NCBI GenBank assembly: GCA_029004515.1
Contig: JAQVYH010000015.1
Span: 1 to 38,169 of the forward strand
Length of the DNA stretch: 38,169 nt
Reading direction: 5' to 3'
DNA from: Eubacteriales bacterium
Lineage (GTDB): Bacteria; Bacillota; Clostridia; Monoglobales; UMGS1388
A model generated the notes under the pieces. That model was not told the DNA's origin and made no database searches. It was given only the letters and a program-made list of their open reading frames with translations. Shown in pieces: positions 17,101 to 24,650 of this stretch. How positions within the stretch are numbered: the stretch's first letter is position 1; each line of letters begins with the position of its first letter. The translations under genes were made by a program, and so were the position numbers.

Positions 17101-18239
17101 CCTGTTGCCTTCATCTGTGTACCAAGAGTTTTCTTAGCATATACAAACTTATCAAAAGGCCACTTTGGCAACTTAACAACTGCATAGTCGATAGCTGGCT
17201 CGAAGCACGCATAAGTTGTGCCTGTAACTGCATTTACGATTTCATCAAGATTGTATCCAACTGCAATCTTTGCCGCAACCTTGGCAATCGGATAACCTGT
17301 TGCCTTTGATGCAAGAGCAGATGAACGAGATACTCGAGGGTTAACTTCGATAACTGCATATTCAAAGCTGTCAGGCTTAAGAGCGAACTGACAGTTACAT
17401 CCACCTTCGATTTCAAGCTCTGAAACAATACTAAGTGCAGCGCTGCGGAGCATCTGATATTCCTTATCAGCAAGAGTAACCGCAGGAGCGATAACGATAC
17501 TATCGCCTGTATGAACACCAACGGGATCAAAGTTTTCCATACTACAGATAGTGATGGCATTACCGTTGCTGTCACGCATTGCCTCAAACTCGATTTCCTT
17601 CCAACCGGAAATACACTTTTCAACAAGCACCTGATGGATTGGTGAAAGCTCAAGACCATTGCCTGCAATCTCCTTAAGCTCATCAATATCATTTACAATA
17701 CCGCCACCTGTACCACCAAGAGTGAACGCCGGACGGATAATTACTGGATAGCCAATCTGTTCTGCAAAGGCAAGGGCGCTTTCAACATCGGTTACTACTA
17801 TTGATGGAATAACCGGCTGACCAATCTTATCCATCATATCCTTAAAGGACTGTCTGTCCTCAGCCTTGTCGATAGTCTCAGGCTTTGCACCAAGGAGCTT
17901 TACACCGTGCTGCTCAAGGAAGCCTTCCTTTGCAAGCTGCATTGAAAGGTTAAGACCTGTCTGTCCACCAAGAGTAGAGAGAAGACTGTCCGGCTTTTCC
18001 TTTTCGATAATTCTTTTAACTGTTGTTATGGTGAGAGGCTCGATATATACCTCATCTGCCATTGCATTATCAGTCATAATTGTAGCAGGATTAGAGTTAA
18101 CAAGTACTACCTCAAGTCCGTCTTCCTTAAGAGCACGACAAGCCTGTGTACCGGCATAGTCAAATTCTGCAGCCTGACCGATAACGATAGGACCTGAACC
18201 AATAACCATTACTTTTTTTATATCTTTTCTAAGTGGCAT
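14199..18239 (-). CDS. carB-dapF: Carbamoyl-phosphate synthase large subunit fused to diaminopimelate epimerase
   Basis: One uninterrupted frame of 1,346 codons. Residues 1-1062 are a complete CarB: first ATP-grasp half starting [20 protein letters not shown], second half starting [20 protein letters not shown] (about 553), and the allosteric MGS-like domain from about 933 to 1055. After a linker of under ten residues comes DapF (1063-1346, 284 residues), which makes meso-diaminopimelate for lysine and peptidoglycan. DapF has [17 protein letters not shown] and the second catalytic Cys in WACGSGACA (Cys1289), but the first catalytic Cys of the usual CGNG motif is Ser1140 (VSGNALRC, codon 14820-14822). 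An in-frame ATG at 15053 could give separate DapF, with only a weak GGA site before it. The start codon overlaps the carA stop as TAATG, with AAGGGGG upstream. Module assignments are certain; the fusion as one polypeptide is inferred from the open frame. Confidence 0.95.
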   Translation of the reverse strand: [1346 protein letters not shown]

Positions 18240-19321
18240 TATCTTGCACCCCCTTCATTAACTATATCAAGAAATTTTTCAAAAGGATTATATACATCAA
18301 GGGGTCCTGTTGTAAGCTCTGGGAAGAACTGTGTTGACAAGGCAGGAATATCAGTATATTCAATTGCCTCACAGCTCTTATCATTACTATTTACAAATCT
18401 TATATGTGCCTGCTCTGGAAGTGAGTCAGAAACTACAACATAACCGTGATTCTGTGATGTAACAAGAACCTTATTTGTAACAACATCAATTACAGGCTGA
18501 TTTGCGCCTCTGTGACCATACTTAAGCTTTTCTGTCTTGCCACCCATTGCAAGAGCCATAAGCTGATGACCAAGTCCCATACCGAATGTTGGAATCTTGC
18601 GGTCAAGAACCTTTCTAATTTCAGCTATCTGGTCGGTATTTTCGCTTGGATCACCAGGGCCATTCGAAATTATAACGCCATCCGCATTAAGGGAGAGAAT
18701 CTCATCTGCCTTTGTATTATATGGTACACAAATTACTGTGTATCCCTTATCTGCGATAGCCTTAATAACTGTGCTGATTGTACCAAAATCCCAAACAACA
18801 ACCTTTTTCTGCTCAGGACTTTCATTGTATATTTTCGTTTCTATACAAGAAACGGACTTTACAACATCATTGATAGAATAATCTTTAAGAGCCTTAATCT
18901 CTTCATCAGTAAGTGGCTGGGAAGAAATTTTAGCGTTCATTACACCATGTTCTCTAATAACACGGGTAAGAGATCTTGTATCAATGTTGCAAAGTCCGGG
19001 AATCTTACTTTCTTTTAAATAAATGTCAAGAACACCTTCGCTTCTGAAGTTTGAAGGTTTATCACAATGGTCTCTAACAATATAAGCCTTAATCTGTGGC
19101 TTATCCCTTTCAAAATCCGCAGGTATAACCCCATAATTTCCAATCAATGGGAAAGTCTGCATAACAACCTGTCCAAAGTAAGCCGGGTCGGTAATGGTTT
19201 CAAGATATCCTGTCATAGCTGTAGAAAACACGAGTTCGCCAACTGCTTCGCCATCATAGCCAAAGCGTTGACCCTTGAACATCATACCATTTTCTAGTGT
19301 CAAGAATGCGTCCTTAATCAT
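18239..19321 (-). CDS. carA: Carbamoyl-phosphate synthase small subunit with degraded glutaminase site
   Basis: A 360-residue CarA. Normally this subunit hydrolyses glutamine and feeds ammonia through a tunnel to CarB. The N-terminal domain (residues 1-150) is ordinary (NGMMFKGQRFG, STAMTGYLE, NIDTRSLTR). In the class I glutaminase domain, ISNGPGDP and GHQLMALA are kept, but the nucleophile Cys of the family FGxCLGHQ motif is Gly249 (FGMGLGHQ, codon 18575-18577). The catalytic His of the family QxHPE motif is Phe333 (QFFPE, codon 18323-18325); Glu335 remains. The usual DFGxKxNI segment has also drifted to DFGTISTVI. I chose the ATG at 19321 because AGGAGG lies five bases upstream and the protein starts as the family does; a 33-codon upstream extension is open but lies in the leader. 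It is translationally coupled to carB. Probably a structural subunit of an ammonia-using enzyme. Confidence 0.95.
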   Translation of the reverse strand: MIKDAFLTLENGMMFKGQRFGYDGEAVGELVFSTAMTGYLETITDPAYFGQVVMQTFPLIGNYGVIPADFERDKPQIKAYIVRDHCDKPSNFRSEGVLDIYLKESKIPGLCNIDTRSLTRVIREHGVMNAKISSQPLTDEEIKALKDYSINDVVKSVSCIETKIYNESPEQKKVVVWDFGTISTVIKAIADKGYTVICVPYNTKADEILSLNADGVIISNGPGDPSENTDQIAEIRKVLDRKIPTFGMGLGHQLMALAMGGKTEKLKYGHRGANQPVIDVVTNKVLVTSQNHGYVVVSDSLPEQAHIRFVNSNDKSCEAIEYTDIPALSTQFFPELTTGPLDVYNPFEKFLDIVNEGGAR

Positions 19322-19326
19322 ATGTA

Positions 19327-19332
19327 CCTCCT
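19327..19332 (-). promoter_or_regulatory. carA ribosome binding site that fixes its start
   Basis: A perfect AGGAGG on the minus strand, five bases before the ATG at 19321. No comparable site precedes the farther upstream ATG at 19420. Confidence 0.85.
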
Positions 19333-19408
19333 GTGTCAAATTATCAACCAAGTGCGGTTCGCCCTTAAAAAAAGCCACATACCGCCACATTAACAATATA
19401 TCAAACGT

Positions 19409-19437
19409 ATTATACAACATCTTACCCTTAATAGCAA
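19409..19437 (-). promoter_or_regulatory. Predicted carA-carB-dapF promoter
   Basis: On the minus strand: TTGCTA (19437-19432), 17-bp spacer, TATAAT (19414-19409). The expected leader of about 80 bases contains an imperfect hairpin GTGGCGGT/ACCGCAC and a T7 run. I do not see a PyrR-binding motif. This promoter lies upstream of the carA ATG chosen at 19321 and would overlap the rejected ATG at 19420. Confidence 0.65.
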
Positions 19438-19526
19438 GTGGATAATTACTATTAATTTGATTTTGTTAGTTTTTCACATTATTTATTGACTTTACATCCT
19501 TCATTTTTCAATTAATATGCCAAAGC

Positions 19527-19555
19527 TTGACAAATTCCCTATTTATCATTATAAT
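19527..19555 (+). promoter_or_regulatory. Perfect consensus promoter of glnN
   Basis: TTGACA (19527-19532), 17-bp spacer, TATAAT (19550-19555): exact match to the vegetative consensus at ideal spacing. The leader would be about 100 bases. It points away from the carA promoter, and the two lie within a 340-bp divergent spacer. No other structured element is obvious in that spacer. Confidence 0.8.
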
Positions 19556-19661
19556 TATTGAGTATGATTGTATGTAAATATGATATGTTGGGATAGTATT
19601 TTCTCACCCTATTTATCAGAGATTCGGCTTATTTTTTACATAATGGAAGGTAGGATTTTTT

Positions 19662-21752
19662 ATGAATAACATTCCCGAGATTTTCGGCTGTATGGTATTT
19701 AATGACAATGTAATGAAGGAAAGGTTGCCTCAGGACACCTATAAAGCATTGAAAAAGACCATTGAAGAGGGTAAATCTCTTGATTTGGAAATCACCAGTG
19801 TTGTAGCGTCTGCTATGAAAGACTGGGCAATTGAAAAGGGCGCAACCCATTTTACCCATTGGTTCCAACCCCTCACAGGTATCACAGCAGAAAAGCACGA
19901 TAGCTTTATAACCCCAACAGATGATAGTAATATCATTATGGAATTTTCGGGCAAAGAGCTTGTTAAGGGTGAATCAGATGCCTCCAGTTTTCCATCAGGT
20001 GGGCTTCGTGCGACATTTGAAGCTCGTGGTTATACTGCATGGGACCCAACCTCTTATGCATTTATTAAGGACAATACCCTTTGTATTCCAACAGCCTTCT
20101 GCTCATACGGCGGAGAATCTCTTGATAAAAAAACTCCTCTTCTTCGTTCTATGGAAGAGGTTGGCAAACAGGCACTTCGTCTTGTGAAAATTTGTGGAAA
20201 CACAGGCGCAACAAGTGTTACAACAACTGTTGGCGCAGAGCAGGAATATTTCCTTATCGACACAGAGCTTTACAATCAGAGAAAGGACCTTGTATTCACA
20301 GGCAGGACACTCTTTGGCGCAAAAGCTCCAAAGGATCAGCAGATGGATGACCATTACTTTGGCATAATCAAGCCTAGAATTAAGGCATTTATGGAAGAGC
20401 TTGATATAGAGCTTTGGAAGCTTGGTATCCTTGCTAAAACCGAACACAACGAGGTTGCACCAGCTCAGCACGAGCTTGCTCCTATCTATACAACAACAAA
20501 CTTTGCTTGTGACCACAATCAGCTCACAATGGAACTTATGAAGAAGATCGCTAAAAAGCATGGACTTACATGTCTCCTTCACGAAAAGCCATTTGCAGGC
20601 ATCAATGGTAGTGGTAAGCATAATAACTGGGCACTCTCTACTAATACAGGGGAGAATCTTTTGAACCCAACTAAAGAGCCTGAGAATAACATTCAGTTCC
20701 TCCTCTTCCTTGCAGCGGTCATCGAGGCTGTTGACAAGCATCAGGGGCTTCTGCGTGCTAGTGTTGCATCAGCTGGTAATGACCATCGTCTTGGTGCAAG
20801 TGAAGCACCCCCTGCAATAATCTCAATGTTCCTTGGTGATGAGCTTTACGAAATTCTTGATACAATTAGATCCGAAGGGGAATATGAGCACAAAAAGGCA
20901 AACAAGATGTCAACAGGTGCAACTGTTCTTCCGTCCTTCAAAAAGGATACAACAGACAGAAACAGAACATCACCAATGGCATTTACAGGTAATAAGTTTG
21001 AACTGCGTATGCTTGGCTCATCATTCTCAATCTCTGACCCTAATGTTGTGCTTAATACAATCGTAGCAGAATCTCTTGAGAATCTGGCAGATAAGCTTGA
21101 GGGCACAAAGAATATTATGATAGACGGAAAAAAGGCTGTTAAAGCCATTCTTGACAAGCATTGGAATATTATATTCAATGGTAACAACTATGCTGAGGAG
21201 TGGGTTGAAGAGGCTGAAAAGAGAGGTCTGCTTAACCTTAAGACAACTCCTGATGCACTTCCGTATCTTATTAAAGAAGAGAGCATCGAGGTTTTCAAAA
21301 AGCACGGTATCTTCACAGAAACAGAACTTCACTCAAGATATGAAATTCTTATAGAAGAATACTCCAAGACAATCAGCATCGAAGCTCTTACTCTTTGCGA
21401 AATGGTTAAGAGGGAGATTATCCCTGTACTCCTTGATTATTCAGGAAGGCTTGCATCAATCGCTGCCGCAAAGACAGCTGTTTGCAAGGGTATACCTACT
21501 ACTGTTGAAACATCCCTTATAAATCGTCTTTCTGAAATCACAATCGAGCTTTATAACAAGATTGCGATGCTAGACAGTGCAGTTGCACAGACAAACGCAA
21601 CTCAGGAGAATACAGAAAAGGCAAATACATTTAAGAATACAATCGTTCCTGCACTCCAGATAATTCGTGAATATATCGACGAGGCAGAAACAATGGTATC
21701 GGCAGAATTTTGGCCATATCCTACATATGGAGATCTTCTCTTCAACATCTAA
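19662..21752 (+). CDS. glnN: Glutamine synthetase, type III
   Basis: Makes glutamine from glutamate, ammonia and ATP; the large GSIII form common in anaerobic gut Firmicutes and Bacteroidetes. The 696 residues match the family's usual length of about 700-730. Recognisable stretches are the N-terminal ATHFTHWFQPLTG, SFPSGGLRATFEARGYTAWDP, the TVGAEQEYFLID metal/substrate motif, EVAPAQHELAP, KPFAGINGSGKHNNW and RNRTSPMAFTGNKFELRM. All are present, so it should be active. The ATG at 19662 has GGAAGGTAGGA upstream. It is transcribed divergently from carA, and a strong promoter and its own terminator bracket it as a single-gene unit. Confidence 0.97.
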   Translation: MNNIPEIFGCMVFNDNVMKERLPQDTYKALKKTIEEGKSLDLEITSVVASAMKDWAIEKGATHFTHWFQPLTGITAEKHDSFITPTDDSNIIMEFSGKELVKGESDASSFPSGGLRATFEARGYTAWDPTSYAFIKDNTLCIPTAFCSYGGESLDKKTPLLRSMEEVGKQALRLVKICGNTGATSVTTTVGAEQEYFLIDTELYNQRKDLVFTGRTLFGAKAPKDQQMDDHYFGIIKPRIKAFMEELDIELWKLGILAKTEHNEVAPAQHELAPIYTTTNFACDHNQLTMELMKKIAKKHGLTCLLHEKPFAGINGSGKHNNWALSTNTGENLLNPTKEPENNIQFLLFLAAVIEAVDKHQGLLRASVASAGNDHRLGASEAPPAIISMFLGDELYEILDTIRSEGEYEHKKANKMSTGATVLPSFKKDTTDRNRTSPMAFTGNKFELRMLGSSFSISDPNVVLNTIVAESLENLADKLEGTKNIMIDGKKAVKAILDKHWNIIFNGNNYAEEWVEEAEKRGLLNLKTTPDALPYLIKEESIEVFKKHGIFTETELHSRYEILIEEYSKTISIEALTLCEMVKREIIPVLLDYSGRLASIAAAKTAVCKGIPTTVETSLINRLSEITIELYNKIAMLDSAVAQTNATQENTEKANTFKNTIVPALQIIREYIDEAETMVSAEFWPYPTYGDLLFNI

Positions 21753-21815
21753 AAAGGCTAGTAAAAGTTGCGTATAACGCATAATAGGAAACTTATTAAT
21801 GAAAATGTTTTTGTG

Positions 21816-21846
21816 AGGGTTCGTCTTTTGACGAATCCTTTTTTTA
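21816..21846 (+). terminator. Terminator of glnN
   Basis: AGGGTTCGTC-TTTT-GACGAATCCT stem followed by seven T residues, about 65 bp after the stop codon. Confidence 0.85.
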
Positions 21847-21874
21847 TATTTATTTCTATTGTGCTAAAGATTTA

Positions 21875-21907
21875 AAGGAGCCTGTTCACTTATGGAACAG
21901 GCTCCTT
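21875..21907 (-). terminator. Hairpin downstream of corA, probable terminator
   Basis: A 13-bp perfect stem (AAGGAGCCTGTTC with GAACAGGCTCCTT, 7-base loop) lies 87 bp past the corA stop. T-rich stretches flank it on both strands but neither is a clean run, so it may act in either direction. Confidence 0.5.
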
Positions 21908-21993
21908 CTTATTTTATAAATATCTCCAATCTATTAAAACCTAATGGTATATATCAATTTGTAGTTTGTGGGCGATTTTTCAACTGGATAATA

Positions 21994-22899
21994 TCATAAC
22001 CAACCTTTTTTCTTAGCAAAAATTAGTGCCAATATGACATAAACCACGCTCACAACGATTACGATGGGATATGTAATTTTAAACACTATTTCCGGCATTT
22101 GAAGATTCATGCCATACCAACCAACAAGTAAGGTAAGGGGAAGAAATATTGATGTAATTACCGTGAAGAAACTCATTGTGTTATTAAGGCTTATATCCAA
22201 TTGGTTTTGATAAGCTCCGTGCACTTGTGAGAGATAATCGCGAAGATTTATCACATTATTAAACTTGCGATTGACCTTGTTCTTGTGTGCGCGAAAAAGG
22301 CTTAGTTGTTCACTTGAAAATAAATTATTTCTGTTTTCCTCTAAATCTTCTAACATATCATATAATGCTTCAAAATAGCGTTTTATATTTAAGAGCCGTT
22401 TGAGTAAGGAAGTGAACGTTTTAGAATAATTACCCGGGTTTTTTTGTGTTGTGTATTCTTCTAACTTTTCAATTTCATCCTCAATTTTCTCTAACAAGCC
22501 ATGGTTTTGAAGCATAATTTGATTAAGCAATAATGATAGCATCTGTGCCGGTAATGTATTATCCAAATCATTAGCAACAAGAGCTTTTTTCCAGCTTTCC
22601 ATAAGAGGGTTATCACCTAAAACAACTAAAAATTCTTTGGTAATATAAATCTCGATTAAAGCTGGGTCTGTTTTCGGGTGAATAAAGTCGGGAACGTATA
22701 TAAGAAAGTAATCATAGTTGTTTCTGGACTCAAATCGAATTGTCTTACGTTCGGTATCCGAAAACCTATGCGCTAATTCAATGCCTGCTGCATTAAGGGC
22801 TATGTCGTGTTGATCAAAGTCTGCAATAATTGCTGCGGGTCCATGTAACAATCCATTTGAAGAGTAAGTTTTTTCTTTCTTGTCAGCAAAAATAATCAT
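21994..22899 (-). CDS. corA: CorA-family magnesium/metal-ion channel
   Basis: A 301-residue divalent-cation transporter of the inner membrane, working as a pentamer. It has a soluble N-terminal domain (to about 235) with a long charged helical region (EKIEDEIEKLEEYT and later EDLEENRNNLF), then two membrane helices at the C-terminus. The family signature GMN is intact in WYGMNLQMPE, between the two helices, and the last residues are basic (FAKKKGWL). The ATG at 22899 follows GGGGGA. Its closest relatives may be the general CorA group rather than the zinc exporter ZntB; the sequence alone does not separate the ions carried. It stands as its own unit with promoter 22924-22952. Confidence 0.92.
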   Translation of the reverse strand: MIIFADKKEKTYSSNGLLHGPAAIIADFDQHDIALNAAGIELAHRFSDTERKTIRFESRNNYDYFLIYVPDFIHPKTDPALIEIYITKEFLVVLGDNPLMESWKKALVANDLDNTLPAQMLSLLLNQIMLQNHGLLEKIEDEIEKLEEYTTQKNPGNYSKTFTSLLKRLLNIKRYFEALYDMLEDLEENRNNLFSSEQLSLFRAHKNKVNRKFNNVINLRDYLSQVHGAYQNQLDISLNNTMSFFTVITSIFLPLTLLVGWYGMNLQMPEIVFKITYPIVIVVSVVYVILALIFAKKKGWL

Positions 22900-22923
22900 A
22901 AATTAGTCCCCCATATACACATG

Positions 22924-22952
22924 ATTCTACAACAAATATTTAGTATTTTCAA
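22924..22952 (-). promoter_or_regulatory. Predicted corA promoter
   Basis: Minus strand TTGAAA (22952-22947), 17-bp spacer, TAGAAT (22929-22924), 25 bp before the ATG. No Mg-sensing leader would fit in so short a leader. Confidence 0.6.
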
Positions 22953-22977
22953 GAGGTTAAGAAAACTTAGCACTATA

Positions 22978-23021
22978 TATAAAAAATAGAGAGAAGCCTT
23001 ACAATGAAGTTTCTCTCTATT
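22978..23021 (-). terminator. Terminator of the golvesin-like gene
   Basis: An 11-bp stem AATAGAGAGAA/TTCTCTCTATT (22985-22995 with 23011-23021), followed on the minus strand by a T run. A short direct repeat, ATTGCTTTATAT, lies at 23020-23031 and again about 30 bp on. Confidence 0.75.
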
Positions 23022-23096
23022 GCTTTATATGACAATGTCAATTCATATTGCTTTATATAACTCTCTTGTGTGGCTATGACATTTTGCCATCACCTA

Positions 23097-24452
23097 TTAT
23101 TTTACAAAATCATATCTTGATACAAGTGGCTTTATATTTAATAGGCTATCCAATACAAAGAGCTTATATGATGTTCCATCAACTGCCGGAAGAGCAATCG
23201 GTACAGTTTCATCTGTCGCATCTTTTACTATCTCTACAGCTGTTGTCTTAATACCAGCAAGTAGCTTGCCACTATCTGTATAAGAAGCAACTACCGCATA
23301 AACTGTTGTATCTTCTGCAAGAGTTGAACCATTCTTAACAAGTGTAAGCGCTCCGCCCTCATACTTAATTTCTGTAATTGGGTCTTTGTCCGCCGGTGTT
23401 TCACCAGGGTCATATGTTGTGTTTTGAACAAGCTTTACTGCACCAACACGGGTGTATTTACCTGCTGTTGTTGAAGCTATTCTTATATATTCTGTGCCAT
23501 CTCCAGCAAACTGAAGAGGAGCATCAGCACTTGAAATCATATGCCATCCTGCAACTTGAGCAGCTGTATCCATGGTATAGGAAGCTATTTCTCCATCATG
23601 ATATACGCTAAATTCAACCGCTGTATCATTCTCGCTGTATTGCTGTGGCTGATAGAAATAAACATCATAATAACCATCTGCAAGACCCACATACTGGGCA
23701 GGCTCGACAACGTTTACCGGAGAAATTGCCGCTACTGGATTAATAAAATTGAACTGAGCATATGAACCTGCTGTTGAAGTAACAACCTGCTTTACTCCAG
23801 CTTCACCAGCTACGCTAAAGGCATTTGAGCTTGAAGTTGACCATGTGCCGTTAAGCTCAAATGTGCCATTAGAAGCATCTGTACCTGTAACAGCAGTGTT
23901 TCTGATAATATATGTGCTTGATACTTCAGGCTCTACATACGGAATAAGACGCATTGCAACAGCACGAACATATTCGCTAGTAGTACCGCCATTTGATGTA
24001 ACTGCAAGTGATACATCAGCTGTAGCACTTATACTTGCCAAATCTACTGTATGCCAGCCTATTGTATTATTATGATCGAACGCAGGGTATTCATTGGTAG
24101 TTGATTCATAAGTCAATGTAAGTGGAACTGTAGCCGCAGTAGAAGTATTTACAGGAAGATAATACTGAACCACATAATCACCTGCAGGGATATCATAAAG
24201 AGTAAACGTAGCTATTGAACCAGCAGTATTTGAATAAACAGGTTTGATTGTAACCGTTTCAGCAATGTCCAAAATAGTTATTGACTTACTACTCTCCTTC
24301 CACGTTCCTGTGGCTTCATACTTGCCAACTGTATCATTCATGTCTCTATATACAAGGTAATAAGCAGGAGTATCTGCTGCTTCTACTGTGATAAATGTCA
24401 TCATTGAAAAAACGATAGCTATGCACAGTATAAGTGAGAGTAACTTATTCAT
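23097..24452 (-). CDS. Secreted protein with two golvesin-like domains
   Basis: A 451-residue exported protein. The signal peptide is MNKLLSLILCIAIVFSMMTF..., cut probably after VEA. Two related beta-sandwich units follow, about residues 30-190 and 195-345; each has the pattern AxFTLYDIPAGDYVVQYYLP or LADGYYDVYFYQP, then GWH and a late EYVR or EYIR motif, resembling the golvesin C-terminal type carbohydrate-associated domain. The last 90 residues (AVVASYTDSGKLLAGIK, FVLDSLLNIKPL) match a small domain common at the ends of clostridial surface proteins. The start at 24452 is set by AAAAGGGG eight bases upstream; the frame extends 26 codons further without a ribosome site. No enzyme motif or SLH anchor is visible. 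Function is probably adhesion or matrix; the domain call is by pattern memory. Confidence 0.75.
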   Translation of the reverse strand: MNKLLSLILCIAIVFSMMTFITVEAADTPAYYLVYRDMNDTVGKYEATGTWKESSKSITILDIAETVTIKPVYSNTAGSIATFTLYDIPAGDYVVQYYLPVNTSTAATVPLTLTYESTTNEYPAFDHNNTIGWHTVDLASISATADVSLAVTSNGGTTSEYVRAVAMRLIPYVEPEVSSTYIIRNTAVTGTDASNGTFELNGTWSTSSSNAFSVAGEAGVKQVVTSTAGSYAQFNFINPVAAISPVNVVEPAQYVGLADGYYDVYFYQPQQYSENDTAVEFSVYHDGEIASYTMDTAAQVAGWHMISSADAPLQFAGDGTEYIRIASTTAGKYTRVGAVKLVQNTTYDPGETPADKDPITEIKYEGGALTLVKNGSTLAEDTTVYAVVASYTDSGKLLAGIKTTAVEIVKDATDETVPIALPAVDGTSYKLFVLDSLLNIKPLVSRYDFVK

Positions 24453-24491
24453 TATTAAACCCCTTTTCAAAAAATAATTATATTTATTAAT

Positions 24492-24520
24492 ATTATCCCA
24501 CTTTTTCCTGCCTTTGTCAA
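24492..24520 (-). promoter_or_regulatory. Predicted promoter of the golvesin-like gene
   Basis: Minus strand TTGACA (24520-24515), 17-bp spacer, GATAAT (24497-24492), 40 bp before the ATG. Confidence 0.7.
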
Positions 24521-24583
24521 CATAGGACAAATAGAATTACTACAATAATTATTTATTTGCCACTTTTATTTTTACATTATTTA

Positions 24584-24592
24584 TGCTATACT
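24584..24592 (+). promoter_or_regulatory. Extended -10 promoter for the GT-like/recD2/comFC operon
   Basis: TGC-TATACT, an extended -10 element; the -35 region is weak. The transcript would start near 24599, just before the hairpin at 24613-24639. Confidence 0.5.
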
Positions 24593-24612
24593 GTATGTGA
24601 TTAACAACAATC

Positions 24613-24639
24613 CCATATTGTGCATAATATGCAATATGG
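24613..24639 (+). promoter_or_regulatory. Leader hairpin overlapping the ribosome binding site
   Basis: CCATATTG pairs with CAATATGG, with further wobble pairs toward a small loop. The 3' arm ends on the first two G of the GGAG site (24638-24641) used by the next gene, so folding would partly hide it. Confidence 0.4.
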
Positions 24640-24650
24640 AGAGTGATATT

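Noticed and set aside
17234..17692. 152-codon frame inside carB (minus strand, other frame)
   Set aside because: Lies wholly within CarB coding sequence, no ribosome site, no domain; a shadow.
19322..19402. PyrR attenuator or riboswitch in the carA leader
   Set aside because: A small hairpin exists, but no PyrR-binding loop, terminator/antiterminator pair or known riboswitch core is visible.
19322..19420. 33-codon N-terminal extension of carA
   Set aside because: The region contains the likely promoter -10 and the leader hairpin; a perfect AGGAGG precedes the ATG at 19321, where the CarA family starts.
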